From Bradyrhizobium aeschynomenes (GTDB taxonomy: Bacteria > Pseudomonadota > Alphaproteobacteria > Rhizobiales > Xanthobacteraceae): DNA of 64,000 bases. Position numbers and translations under genes: made by a program. The DNA lies in NCBI RefSeq assembly GCF_013178945.1, contig NZ_JABFDM010000017.1:1-64000 (forward strand). The letters are read 5' to 3'. Position 1 is the first letter of the stretch. Each line of letters starts with the position of its first letter. Below are positions 43,017-50,465 of the stretch, one piece after another. Under the pieces are notes generated by a model. It saw only the letters and a list, made by a program, of their open reading frames with translations. It was not told where the DNA came from and did no database searches.

Positions 43017-44234
43017 ATGCGGCGATGGATGAGGCTTGTGCTGGCCGGATATAGCATGCTGATCCTTTGCAGCCCCGCGCTCGCCGATACCCGCATCGCG
43101 CTGGTCATCGGCAACTCGGCCTATCGAACGGTCAGCCGACTCGACAATCCCAAGCATGATGCGGCGCTGATGGCCGAGACCCTTCAGGGTCTCAGCTTCA
43201 CGCTGGTCGGCGGCAGCGCGCAGCTCGATCTCGACGAGGCCGCGATGCGACGCGCGGTGCAGGAGTTCGGCGGCAAGGCGCGGGGCGCCGACGTGGCGCT
43301 GGTCTATTATGCGGGCCACGGCGTGCAGGTGCGCGGCGTCAACTATCTGGTGCCGGTCGACGCCAATCCGACGCGGGAGGCCGATGTCGACTTCCAGATG
43401 CTCGACGTCAACGTCGTGCTGCGGCAGATGGAGAGCGCGGGCACCAAGCTCAACCTCGTCATCCTCGATGCCTGCCGCAACAATCCGTTCGGCGGCCGCG
43501 GGCTGCGCGACGCCGGCAGCGGACTCGCGCAGATGCGCGCGCCCGAGGGCACGCTGATCTCGTTCGCGACCCAGCCCGGCAACGTCGCGCTCGATGGCCG
43601 CGACGGCAACAGTCCGTTCACGAAAGCCTTGGCCGAGACCATCCGGCGGCCCGGCCTCGACATCTTCAAGACCTTCAACCAGGTCGGCCTCGAGGTGAAG
43701 CGCGCCACTGCCGGCTCACAGCAGCCCTGGGTGTCGAGCTCGCCGGTCGATGGCGACTTCTTCTTCGCCGGCCAGACGTTCGCGCCGGCTTCCGCCACGC
43801 AGCCTGCCTCGTCCGATCCGGCCGAGCGCGCCTGGGCGGTGACGCAGAACACCACCAGCATCGCCGTGCTCGAGGATTTCGTGCGCCAGTTCGGCGCTAC
43901 GCCCTATGGCTCGATGGCGCGGGCGCGGATCGAGGAGCTGAAGAAGACGCAGACCGCAACGCGTCCGGCCGAGTCGCCGACCGAGCGTGCGCAGGCCGTT
44001 CTGCCCAATCCGCATCTCGTGCCGCGCATGGTGAAGCGCAACGTCTCGCAGGGCTATCTCAACCTGCGCCGCGAGCCCGGACAGAAATCCGACGTCCTGA
44101 CGCGCATCCCCGCCGGCGAGACTGCGATGGTCGGCGGCTGCGTGATGCCCGGCGACGGTGTCAGCCGGTTTCCGTCGTGTCGTGCGGTGTGGAACGGCGT
44201 CGTCGGCTGGGTGTCGGCGAACGGGCTGGATTAG
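43017..44234 (+). CDS. secreted caspase-family (C14) peptidase with a C-terminal SH3-like domain
   Basis: The 405-residue protein has a signal sequence (MRRWMRLVLAGYSMLILCSPALA) and a p20-like caspase domain with the catalytic histidine in VYYAGHGVQ and cysteine in VILDACRNNPF, both present. After a linker rich in Ala/Pro/Thr (about 255-325) comes a bacterial SH3 segment (GYLNLRREPGQKSDVLTRIPAGE) with two cysteines. Orthocaspases cut after basic residues; SH3 parts bind cell-wall peptides. The start at 43017 has GGGGGA upstream. The target is unknown. Confidence 0.88.
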   Translation: MRRWMRLVLAGYSMLILCSPALADTRIALVIGNSAYRTVSRLDNPKHDAALMAETLQGLSFTLVGGSAQLDLDEAAMRRAVQEFGGKARGADVALVYYAGHGVQVRGVNYLVPVDANPTREADVDFQMLDVNVVLRQMESAGTKLNLVILDACRNNPFGGRGLRDAGSGLAQMRAPEGTLISFATQPGNVALDGRDGNSPFTKALAETIRRPGLDIFKTFNQVGLEVKRATAGSQQPWVSSSPVDGDFFFAGQTFAPASATQPASSDPAERAWAVTQNTTSIAVLEDFVRQFGATPYGSMARARIEELKKTQTATRPAESPTERAQAVLPNPHLVPRMVKRNVSQGYLNLRREPGQKSDVLTRIPAGETAMVGGCVMPGDGVSRFPSCRAVWNGVVGWVSANGLD

Positions 44235-44293
44235 GCGGTCTCGCGAGGCAGGGCAGCGCATGGCCGCGCGTTTGCCCGCCGACATCCTCAGGG

Positions 44294-44500
44294 CTAAGCC
44301 TTTGCTGTCCTCGTCAAATACGGCCGAGCAAACAGATAGAGCCCGGTTGCCAGCAGCACGATCAGCGGGACGAGCGCCAGCAGCCCGATCCAGAAGGCCG
44401 GCTGCGTCTGCGTCATCGCCGCGATGTTGATGATGACTCCGATGGTGAACGCGATCGACACCCAGCGATGCACCTGCCGGATCGCATTGGACCAATTCAT
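44294..44500 (-). CDS. small inner-membrane protein
   Basis: The 68-residue protein has two membrane helices (about residues 15-35 and 40-60) and a basic C-terminus (YLTRTAKA). The ATG at 44500 has an excellent GAGGAGGAG ribosome site. The pattern MNWSNAIRQVHRWVSIAF resembles short membrane proteins that sit near cytochrome b561 or PepSY genes, but no function is known. Confidence 0.75.
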   Translation of the reverse strand: MNWSNAIRQVHRWVSIAFTIGVIINIAAMTQTQPAFWIGLLALVPLIVLLATGLYLFARPYLTRTAKA

Positions 44501-44549
44501 CTGCTCCTCCTCATTATGACAATGCTGACGAATGCGCGAGATCTCTCCT

Positions 44550-44659
44550 CCGTCATTCCGGGGCGTGCGAAGCACGAGCCCGGAATCCATCAAGCGTCAT
44601 TGACGCGGCCCGATGGATTCCGGGCTCGCCGCGCTGCGCGCGTCGCCCCGGAATGACGG
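44550..44659. repeat. 110-bp nested palindrome
   Basis: Two perfect 16-bp inverted repeats are nested: CCGTCATTCCGGGGCG (44550-44565) with its complement at 44644-44659, and GAGCCCGGAATCCATC (44576-44591) with its complement at 44612-44627. The arrangement matches the dispersed intergenic palindromes common in Bradyrhizobium genomes. It lies upstream of the 68-residue membrane gene and downstream of the SRPBCC gene. Confidence 0.85.
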
Positions 44660-44680
44660 CGGCGTTTTTGGTCGAGCAGC

Positions 44681-45091
44681 TCAGTCGAGCCGCACCAATG
44701 TCTGCTCCAACCCATCGAAGAATCTCGGCCAGCCGAAGCGCGCGCCCTGATAGGCGCGGGTCTGATCGGCGGCGAAGCCCGTCTGCTCCATGCGAAGATG
44801 CGTGCCGGTTGCCGTCGGCGTCAGCGTCCAGGTCACGACGCTGTCGAGGCCGAGCGCCTCCCAGCTGTAGGCCAGCGTCCTGTGCGGCTCGATGGTCACG
44901 ACCTGGCAGTCGACGACGCCCCAATCCGCCTTCAGCTTGAAGCGGTGATCCACCTGCGGCACGAAATCATTCGCCATCAGCCACTCCGCGATCAGATGCG
45001 GCTGCGTCAACGCGTGCCAGAGTTTTTCCGGCGGATGTGCGAATTCGCGCTCGACGACGACGGTGCGGGTTTCGGGCGCAGCTGAGCTCAT
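44681..45091 (-). CDS. SRPBCC (AHSA1/START-fold) protein
   Basis: The 136-residue protein has the AHSA1 pattern: VVEREFAHPPEKLWHALTQPHLIAEWLM at the start and ARFGWPRFFDGLEQTLVRL at the end. Such proteins bind hydrophobic ligands. Its ATG overlaps the ArsR stop by four bases (45088-45091), giving an ArsR-SRPBCC unit that is widespread in proteobacteria. The ligand is unknown. Confidence 0.9.
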   Translation of the reverse strand: MSSAAPETRTVVVEREFAHPPEKLWHALTQPHLIAEWLMANDFVPQVDHRFKLKADWGVVDCQVVTIEPHRTLAYSWEALGLDSVVTWTLTPTATGTHLRMEQTGFAADQTRAYQGARFGWPRFFDGLEQTLVRLD

Positions 45092-45420
45092 TGATCCATC
45101 CTGTTGAGCAGATTTTCCAGATCGTCGAACCGGCTTTCCCAGAACGTGGCCATGCGGCTGGTCCAGTCGAGCAGGGGCGCCAGCGCCTTCGGCTGCGCGC
45201 GGTAATGCGTCAGGCGGCCTTCGTGACGCTCGCGCACCAGGCCCGCCTGCCTGAGCACGCCGAGATGCTTCGAGACCGCCGGCTGCGATACGCCAGCCTT
45301 GGCCGTCAACGCGCCGACCGTCTGCTCGCCGTGCCGGCACAGCCCTTCGAAGATGGCGCGCCGGGTGGGATCGGCGAGCGAGCGGAACAGCAGGTCGGGC
45401 GAGCGCGGCATGAAATCCAT
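45088..45420 (-). CDS. ArsR-family transcriptional repressor
   Basis: The 110-residue protein is a winged-helix regulator with LLFRSLADPTRRAIFEGLCRHGEQTVGALTAKAGVSQPAVSKHLGVLRQAGLV. It has no cysteine pair in the alpha-3 helix, so it is not a classical metal sensor; members paired with SRPBCC proteins may respond to stress or small molecules. It starts 9 bases before a set of palindromic half-sites and very likely represses its own operon. Confidence 0.9.
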   Translation of the reverse strand: MDFMPRSPDLLFRSLADPTRRAIFEGLCRHGEQTVGALTAKAGVSQPAVSKHLGVLRQAGLVRERHEGRLTHYRAQPKALAPLLDWTSRMATFWESRFDDLENLLNRMDQ

Positions 45421-45428
45421 AGCCTGTT

Positions 45429-45461
45429 GGTTATGGGTTAATTCATAACCGCTTGGTTATG
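45429..45461. promoter_or_regulatory. ArsR operator with three half-sites
   Basis: GGTTATG (45429-45435), CATAACC (45444-45450) and GGTTATG (45455-45461) are three copies of one 7-mer. The second and third form a perfect palindrome with a 4-base spacer, the first and second one with an 8-base spacer. They lie immediately upstream of the ArsR start, where bound repressor would cover the promoter. Confidence 0.75.
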
Positions 45462-45620
45462 GGTTTGTCAAACGGGGCTCGCGTGATTGCGGCGAAATGA
45501 GCTCAAGGTGATCTTCAGCACACAGCGGGAAATCCCGGCACACCTCATCCCCAGCTCGGGGGACGCTGAGGAGACGGCGGGCTGCTAGCAATCCGATACC
45601 ACTTGCCGGAGACGTCGGAC

Positions 45621-45800
45621 ATGCAAGCCCATCAGGAGTCAACGCAGCGAAAGCCGATCACGCTGAAGCCGGCGCTCGGCGCCGCCGTCCTCGTCGGCTT
45701 CCTGGTCCTGCACATCGTCGCGATTGCGATTCTGCGAGGGGCTGACACGCCCGACGGAGCGTCGACGAAGCCGATGGCGACGCTTCAATCCATCGATTGA
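45621..45800 (+). CDS. small single-span membrane protein
   Basis: The 59-residue protein has one membrane helix (about residues 20-42, ALGAAVLVGFLVLHIVAIAIL) and a short periplasmic tail. GGAG lies nine bases before the ATG at 45621. No family is recognised. It lies 39 bases before the TauE/SafE-type exporter gene and may be cotranscribed. Confidence 0.55.
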   Translation: MQAHQESTQRKPITLKPALGAAVLVGFLVLHIVAIAILRGADTPDGASTKPMATLQSID

Positions 45801-45839
45801 CCACCACCCATTTTCAGCCTCATCAGCGGGAGCATTTCC

Positions 45840-46568
45840 ATGCCCGGTTTCGGATCATTCTTGCTGCTCAGCGTCGCCGTGTTCTTCGGCGCCTTCGTCT
45901 CCGGCCTCGCCGGCTTTGCGTTTTCGGCCGTTGCCGGCGCGATCCTGTTGCACATGCTTCAGCCCTTGGAGGCGGTGCCGCTGATGATGGCGTGCAGCGT
46001 CGGCGTGCAGGCGACGAACCTCTGGGCCTTGCGCGCCAGCATCCGCTGGAGGGAGAGCTTCGTCCTGATCATCGGCGGGCTGCTCGGCGTGCCGCTGGCG
46101 CTGTGGCTGCTGCACAATGCCGACGCGCGCGTGTTTCAGCAGGTGTTCGGCATCACGATCGCGGTCTATGCCGCATACATGCTGTTCAAGCCCGCGCTCG
46201 GCAGCCTCCAGCCGATGAACCGAAGCCGCACCGCCATCGTCGGCTTCGGCGGCGGACTCATCGGCGGGCTCACGGCGATGCCGGGCGCGTTGCCGACGAT
46301 CTGGTGCGAACTGCATGGCCTGCCAAAAACCGAGCAGCGCGGCCTCGTCCAGCCGTTCATCGCCGCGATCCAGATCGCCTCGCTGGCAGTGATGCTGGCC
46401 CGGCAGGATCTGTCGTCCAAGGTAATCATCGATCTCGCCTTGAGCGTTCCTGCGCTATTCGCCGGCACGGCGCTCGGCATCCTCGCTTTCCGCAAGGTCA
46501 ATGATGCGCTGTTCAGGAAGATCATCCTGGGCATTCTGCTGGTGTCGGGGCTGTTGCTCGTGGTCTGA
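45840..46568 (+). CDS. sulfite exporter TauE/SafE family (TSUP) membrane protein
   Basis: The 242-residue protein has about seven membrane helices in two halves, each beginning with the TSUP pattern: FVSGLAGFAFSAVAGAILLHMLQPLEAVPLMMA and FGGGLIGGLTAMPGALPTIWCELHGLPKTEQRG. The family exports sulfite, sulfoacetate or other organosulfur anions, or imports related compounds. No sulfur-metabolism gene is adjacent, so the substrate is open. Confidence 0.85.
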   Translation: MPGFGSFLLLSVAVFFGAFVSGLAGFAFSAVAGAILLHMLQPLEAVPLMMACSVGVQATNLWALRASIRWRESFVLIIGGLLGVPLALWLLHNADARVFQQVFGITIAVYAAYMLFKPALGSLQPMNRSRTAIVGFGGGLIGGLTAMPGALPTIWCELHGLPKTEQRGLVQPFIAAIQIASLAVMLARQDLSSKVIIDLALSVPALFAGTALGILAFRKVNDALFRKIILGILLVSGLLLVV

Positions 46569-46615
46569 CGCGGAGGCGACATTGCTTATCGGGCATCGCG
46601 AACGATGACAGCCGA

Positions 46616-47141
46616 TCAATCCACCCATCCCGTCGCAATGGCGCTAGCCCAGTCAGGCCGTCCGCCGTCGCGTGAGAGCGCGGCCATTCGCGTCGGATCA
46701 TAAGGCACGTAGCGAAAGGTCACGGACCAGCGCCCGAGCCGGCGCTCGGCGATCGTATAAACAGGCGTCGGGCGTGCCGGTCTCCACGTGATAGCGCTTC
46801 GGCGTGGAGATCCTGTAGCCGAGCAGCCCGACGCTGCCGGGATTGACGACCAGCCGGCCATCGCTGAGCCGGACGATGCGTGGAAGATGGCCGTGCCCGC
46901 ACAGGATCAGCGAGGCGTCGATGCCGGCGACCCGCGCTTCGATGCTGACAAGATTGCTTGGACGCGATGTTCCATCCTCCATGATCTGTTCGAGCCAGAA
47001 TGCTGCATCGTCGTCCGGCGCGGCGTGGCACAGGAACACCTCATCGCAATACAGCAGGGTCGCCGGCTGCGCCGCCAGCCATGCAACGTGCTCTTGCCGG
47101 AGCGCGCATACGTCAAGCCTGAGGTGCTGATGAACGAGCAC
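46616..47141 (-). pseudogene. broken calcineurin-like metallophosphoesterase
   Basis: The remaining sequence encodes the C-terminal half of a YfcE-like phosphodiesterase, with LCHAAPDDD, ILCGHGHLPRIV and VNPGSVG. The N-terminal part with DVHGN, GD and GNHE motifs is absent. A frameshift near 46760-46780 moves the last 40 residues (YTIAERRLGRWSVTFRYVPYD) into another frame. Two lesions make a functional product unlikely. The loss of the 5' half ends near the border of the repeat-like block at 47190 on. Confidence 0.8.
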
Positions 47142-47189
47142 TGCACCTGATCTCTCCGAGCGGCTGAAATTTTACTTTACGAATATCAG

Positions 47190-47600
47190 AAATCATGCTC
47201 TATTGCGGATATCCCGCCTCACTCGGAAGGGGCGTTGCGCGCGATCGTCACGACACGCGAGGCGGGGAGCGATGGCCGCGAGGGAGCCGCAGCGTGTCCT
47301 TGTGATGCGCGGACGAACGGCTTGGCGCGGACGTGAAGTCGCAGCGTGCCGACACCCCGACGCTGGTGTCACGTTCGCGACGGCGCTTGAGGCGCCGCGC
47401 GGATCATGGTGGCCAGAAAGCCCGGCGCACCAGGCAGACTGCGTATAAGCGTTAAGACTGTCGCGCAGGGAATGCCGGTTGATCGGCTGCACCTGTGGTA
47501 CCTGCCGCCTGCATTTTTTTCGCAGGCGGGCCATGGGTGAGGCCTTCACCCGGCATTCCCTGCGCCCTCCGACCTCTCGGAGGGCGAACGACGGCAGCAC
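47190..47600. repeat. repeat-like non-coding block with nested hairpins
   Basis: A 410-base block without a plausible gene separates the broken phosphoesterase and the alpha/beta hydrolase gene. GCGCAGGGAATGCCGG (47463-47478) pairs with its complement at 47550-47565, enclosing CCGCCTGC (47505-47512) pairing with GCAGGCGG (47522-47529) around a T7 run. CCCTCCGA (47565-47572) pairs with TCGGAGGG (47577-47584) right after it. From memory, this type of sequence recurs in Bradyrhizobium and Rhodopseudomonas intergenic regions; a database search is needed to confirm. Confidence 0.6.
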
Positions 47601-47662
47601 AGCTCGGGCACGACCTGCCGCGGGAGCGCGCGCTCATGGGCAACGACCAACCGGCCGACGCA

Positions 47663-48538
47663 TCACGTTGCGAGCAGCCACTTCGTCGCGCTGCGCCACA
47701 GCGTGTCGCGATGCGCCGGGCGGAAGAAACCGATGTGGCCGATCGCGGACGCGCCGACGTCCTGCGGCGCGATGCTGAGCAGCTCCGGCCGCGTGCCCGT
47801 ATAGCCGGCGCACAACAGCTCGACCGCGGGCTGCGTGGCCCAGGGATCGTCGGCGAGGCACAGCGCCCGCACCGGGCTCTTGAAATTGGCGTAGTTCGCA
47901 AGGCCTGGCAGCGATGCGTCGTCGAACAAATAGCGCGGGCTCATGATCCAGCGCACCCATTGCAGGAACACGCCCTTCGGCAGGTCCTCGCCGACGCCGC
48001 TCCAGCCGGGCGTGTAGCCGAGGGCATGCGTCAGCGGCACGCCGACGCCGTTCAGCATCGTCACCACGCGCCAGCGCTCGCCGGGCGCCATCAGCTTCCA
48101 ATAGCCCGCCTGGGACGCGATGAAGAGTGCGCGCGACACCTCCGTGTTGTTGCTGAGCAGGCCGAGCGTCTGGCCGCCGAAGGAGTGTCCGACATAGCGC
48201 AGCGGCAATGCGGCATAGTACTCGCGCATCCAGTTCACTGCGCCGGTGATGTCGAACGCCGCCCAATCGGTCATCGATGCCGCGAAGCCTCGGAGGGAGC
48301 GGGGGCGGCTGCCGCCGATGCCGCGATAATCATAGGTCAGAACCGCGCAGCCCTGCTCGGCGAGATGGGCCGCGAAGCCGCGATAGATCCGGCGCGGGAT
48401 CGCCGCCCCGGAATTGATCAGCACGGCATGGACGGGTGTGCCGCGCGGCATGAACAGGGTGCCGGCCAGCGCGAAGCCGTCGGCGGCGGGAAAGGTCAGA
48501 TCCTCAGTCAGAACGCCATCGGCTCCGGTCTCGCCCAC
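47663..48538 (-). CDS. alpha/beta-fold hydrolase
   Basis: The 291-residue protein has the nucleophile elbow GHSFGG (RYVGHSFGGQTLGLL), a probable catalytic aspartate in LADDPWATQPA and a histidine in IGHIGFF. The first strands match the two-domain esterases with an insert cap. A GTG start at 48538 is preferred because GGGAGAACGAGG stands before it; a TTG at 48625 would extend it by 29 residues without a ribosome site. There is no signal peptide. The substrate is not known. Confidence 0.82.
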   Translation of the reverse strand: MGETGADGVLTEDLTFPAADGFALAGTLFMPRGTPVHAVLINSGAAIPRRIYRGFAAHLAEQGCAVLTYDYRGIGGSRPRSLRGFAASMTDWAAFDITGAVNWMREYYAALPLRYVGHSFGGQTLGLLSNNTEVSRALFIASQAGYWKLMAPGERWRVVTMLNGVGVPLTHALGYTPGWSGVGEDLPKGVFLQWVRWIMSPRYLFDDASLPGLANYANFKSPVRALCLADDPWATQPAVELLCAGYTGTRPELLSIAPQDVGASAIGHIGFFRPAHRDTLWRSATKWLLAT

Positions 48539-48711
48539 GCCTCGTTCTCCCGTCGTTGGCCGGGCCGTAGCAAAGTCAAATTCGGCTTGCGGTGCAAGCC
48601 CTTGTGTCAGCGACTTAAATTCCAAGTGGCGGCGCGGGGGCAGGCTGTGTATAAGGCGGCGCGCCGCTGCGGGGGAATAAGCGTGCGGTTGCCGAGAGGG
48701 AGTAGAGAGCC

Positions 48712-50100
48712 ATGACGGAGCGCTGGAGCCCGGAGAGCTGGCGGTCCAAGCCGGTGCAGCAGGTGCCTGACTATCCCGACCAGAAGGCGCTGGCCGAGGT
48801 CGAGGCGCAGCTTTCGACCTTCCCGCCGCTGGTGTTCGCTGGCGAGGCGCGCAACCTGAAGAAATCCCTGGCGCGGGTCGCAGCCGGCGAGGCGTTCCTG
48901 CTGCAGGGCGGCGACTGCGCCGAGAGCTTTGCCGAGCACGGCGCCAACAACATCCGCGACTTCTTCCGCGTGCTGCTGCAGATGGCGGTGGTCATGACCT
49001 ATGCCGGCGCGGTGCCTGTGGTGAAGGTCGGCCGCATCGCCGGCCAGTTCGCCAAGCCGCGCTCGTCGCCCACCGAGAAGCTGAACGGCGTCGAGCTGCC
49101 GAGCTATCGCGGCGACATCGTCAACGACACCGCTTTCACGCCGGAGGCGCGCATCCCCAATCCGCAGCGCCAGCTCGACGCCTATCGGCAGTCGGCCGCG
49201 ACCTTGAACCTGCTGCGCGCGTTCGCCACCGGCGGCTTCGCCAATCTCGGCAGCGTGCACCAGTGGATGCTCGGCTTCGTCAAGGACAGTCCGCAGTCGC
49301 GCCGCTACAAGGAGCTGGCCGACCGCATCTCCGAGGCGCTCAACTTCATGCGCGCCTGCGGCCTCGATCTCGAGAGCCATCCCGAGCTGCGCGCCACCGA
49401 CTTCTACACCAGCCACGAGGCGCTGCTGCTCGGCTATGAGCAGGCCTTCACCCGCGTCGATTCGACGACGGGCGACTGGTACGCGACCTCAGGGCATTTC
49501 ATCTGGATCGGCGACCGCACCCGCCAGCTCGATCACGGCCATGTCGAGTATTTCCGCGGCATCAAGAACCCGATCGGCCTGAAATGCGGCCCGTCGCTGA
49601 AGCCGGACGAACTGATCAAGCTGATCGACATTCTCAACCCCGACAACGAGCCGGGCCGGCTGACCCTGATCAACCGCTTCGGTGCCGACAAGGTCGGCGA
49701 TCATCTGCCGGGGCTGATCCGCGCGGTGCAGCGGGAGGGGCGCAAGGTGGTGTGGTCGTGCGATCCGATGCACGGCAACACCATCACCTCGAACTCGGGC
49801 TACAAGACCCGGCCGTTTGATCGCATCGTATCGGAGGTCCGCGCCTTCTTCGCGGTGCATGCCGCCGAGGGCACCCATGCCGGCGGCATTCATCTGGAGA
49901 TGACCGGCAAGGACGTCACCGAATGCATCGGCGGCGCGCGCGCGATCACTGACGAGGATCTCAACGACCGCTATCACACGGTGTGCGATCCCCGGCTGAA
50001 CGCCGAGCAGTCGATCGACATGGCGTTCCTGATCGCTGAGCTGTTGAAGCAGCAGCGCGGCGGCAAGTCGTCGCCGATTCCGGCGGTCGCGGGCTTCTGA
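48712..50100 (+). CDS. aroG: 3-deoxy-7-phosphoheptulonate synthase, class II
   Basis: The 462-residue enzyme joins phosphoenolpyruvate and erythrose 4-phosphate, the first step of the shikimate pathway. It is of the plant-like class II type, with FLLQGGDCAESF, GDIVNDTAF, HEALLLGYEQ, HFIWIGDRTRQLDHGHVEY, KCGPSL, WSCDPMHGN and GGIHLEMTG. AGGGAGTAGAGAG precedes the ATG. The stop shares one base with the dgkA start. Type II enzymes are usually feedback regulated but no regulatory site is visible here. Confidence 0.95.
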   Translation: MTERWSPESWRSKPVQQVPDYPDQKALAEVEAQLSTFPPLVFAGEARNLKKSLARVAAGEAFLLQGGDCAESFAEHGANNIRDFFRVLLQMAVVMTYAGAVPVVKVGRIAGQFAKPRSSPTEKLNGVELPSYRGDIVNDTAFTPEARIPNPQRQLDAYRQSAATLNLLRAFATGGFANLGSVHQWMLGFVKDSPQSRRYKELADRISEALNFMRACGLDLESHPELRATDFYTSHEALLLGYEQAFTRVDSTTGDWYATSGHFIWIGDRTRQLDHGHVEYFRGIKNPIGLKCGPSLKPDELIKLIDILNPDNEPGRLTLINRFGADKVGDHLPGLIRAVQREGRKVVWSCDPMHGNTITSNSGYKTRPFDRIVSEVRAFFAVHAAEGTHAGGIHLEMTGKDVTECIGGARAITDEDLNDRYHTVCDPRLNAEQSIDMAFLIAELLKQQRGGKSSPIPAVAGF

Positions 50101-50453
50101 TGCTGCGAATCTGGCGCGCGACGCTCAACTCGCGCAATGGTCTTTCCTTCGCGCTCCGCTCCGAGCAGGCGGTGCGCGAGGAGGTGATCGCCTTCGTACT
50201 GTCGCTGCCGCTCGCCTACGTCGTCGGCGCGACGCCGATGCGCAGCGTCGAGCTGGTCTGCGCCGTGATGCTGGTGCTGGTGGTCGAATTGCTCAACACC
50301 GCGATCGAGAAGCTCGCCGATCGCCTGACCACCGAGCATGACCTGCAGATCGGCCGGGTCAAGGATCTCGGCTCGGCCGCCGTCGGCGTCGCGCTGCTGA
50401 TGTCCGGCGGCTTCTGGCTGTTCGCGATCGCCGAGCGCCTCGGGCTTTTGTGA
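50100..50453 (+). CDS. dgkA: diacylglycerol kinase
   Basis: The 117-residue protein is the small integral-membrane DgkA, with three membrane helices. VVELLNTAIEKLADRLTTEHD is the active-site helix motif, with the glutamate and asparagine conserved. It recycles diacylglycerol from membrane glucan synthesis. Its ATG overlaps the aroG stop by one base, and the next gene starts 13 bases on, so the three form one transcript. Confidence 0.95.
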   Translation: MLRIWRATLNSRNGLSFALRSEQAVREEVIAFVLSLPLAYVVGATPMRSVELVCAVMLVLVVELLNTAIEKLADRLTTEHDLQIGRVKDLGSAAVGVALLMSGGFWLFAIAERLGLL

Positions 50454-50465
50454 ACGAGTCGCGCG

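Noticed and set aside
47193..47600. Open frames on both strands in the repeat-like block
   Set aside because: They are Arg-rich, lack a ribosome site and follow the hairpin sequence; not supported as genes.
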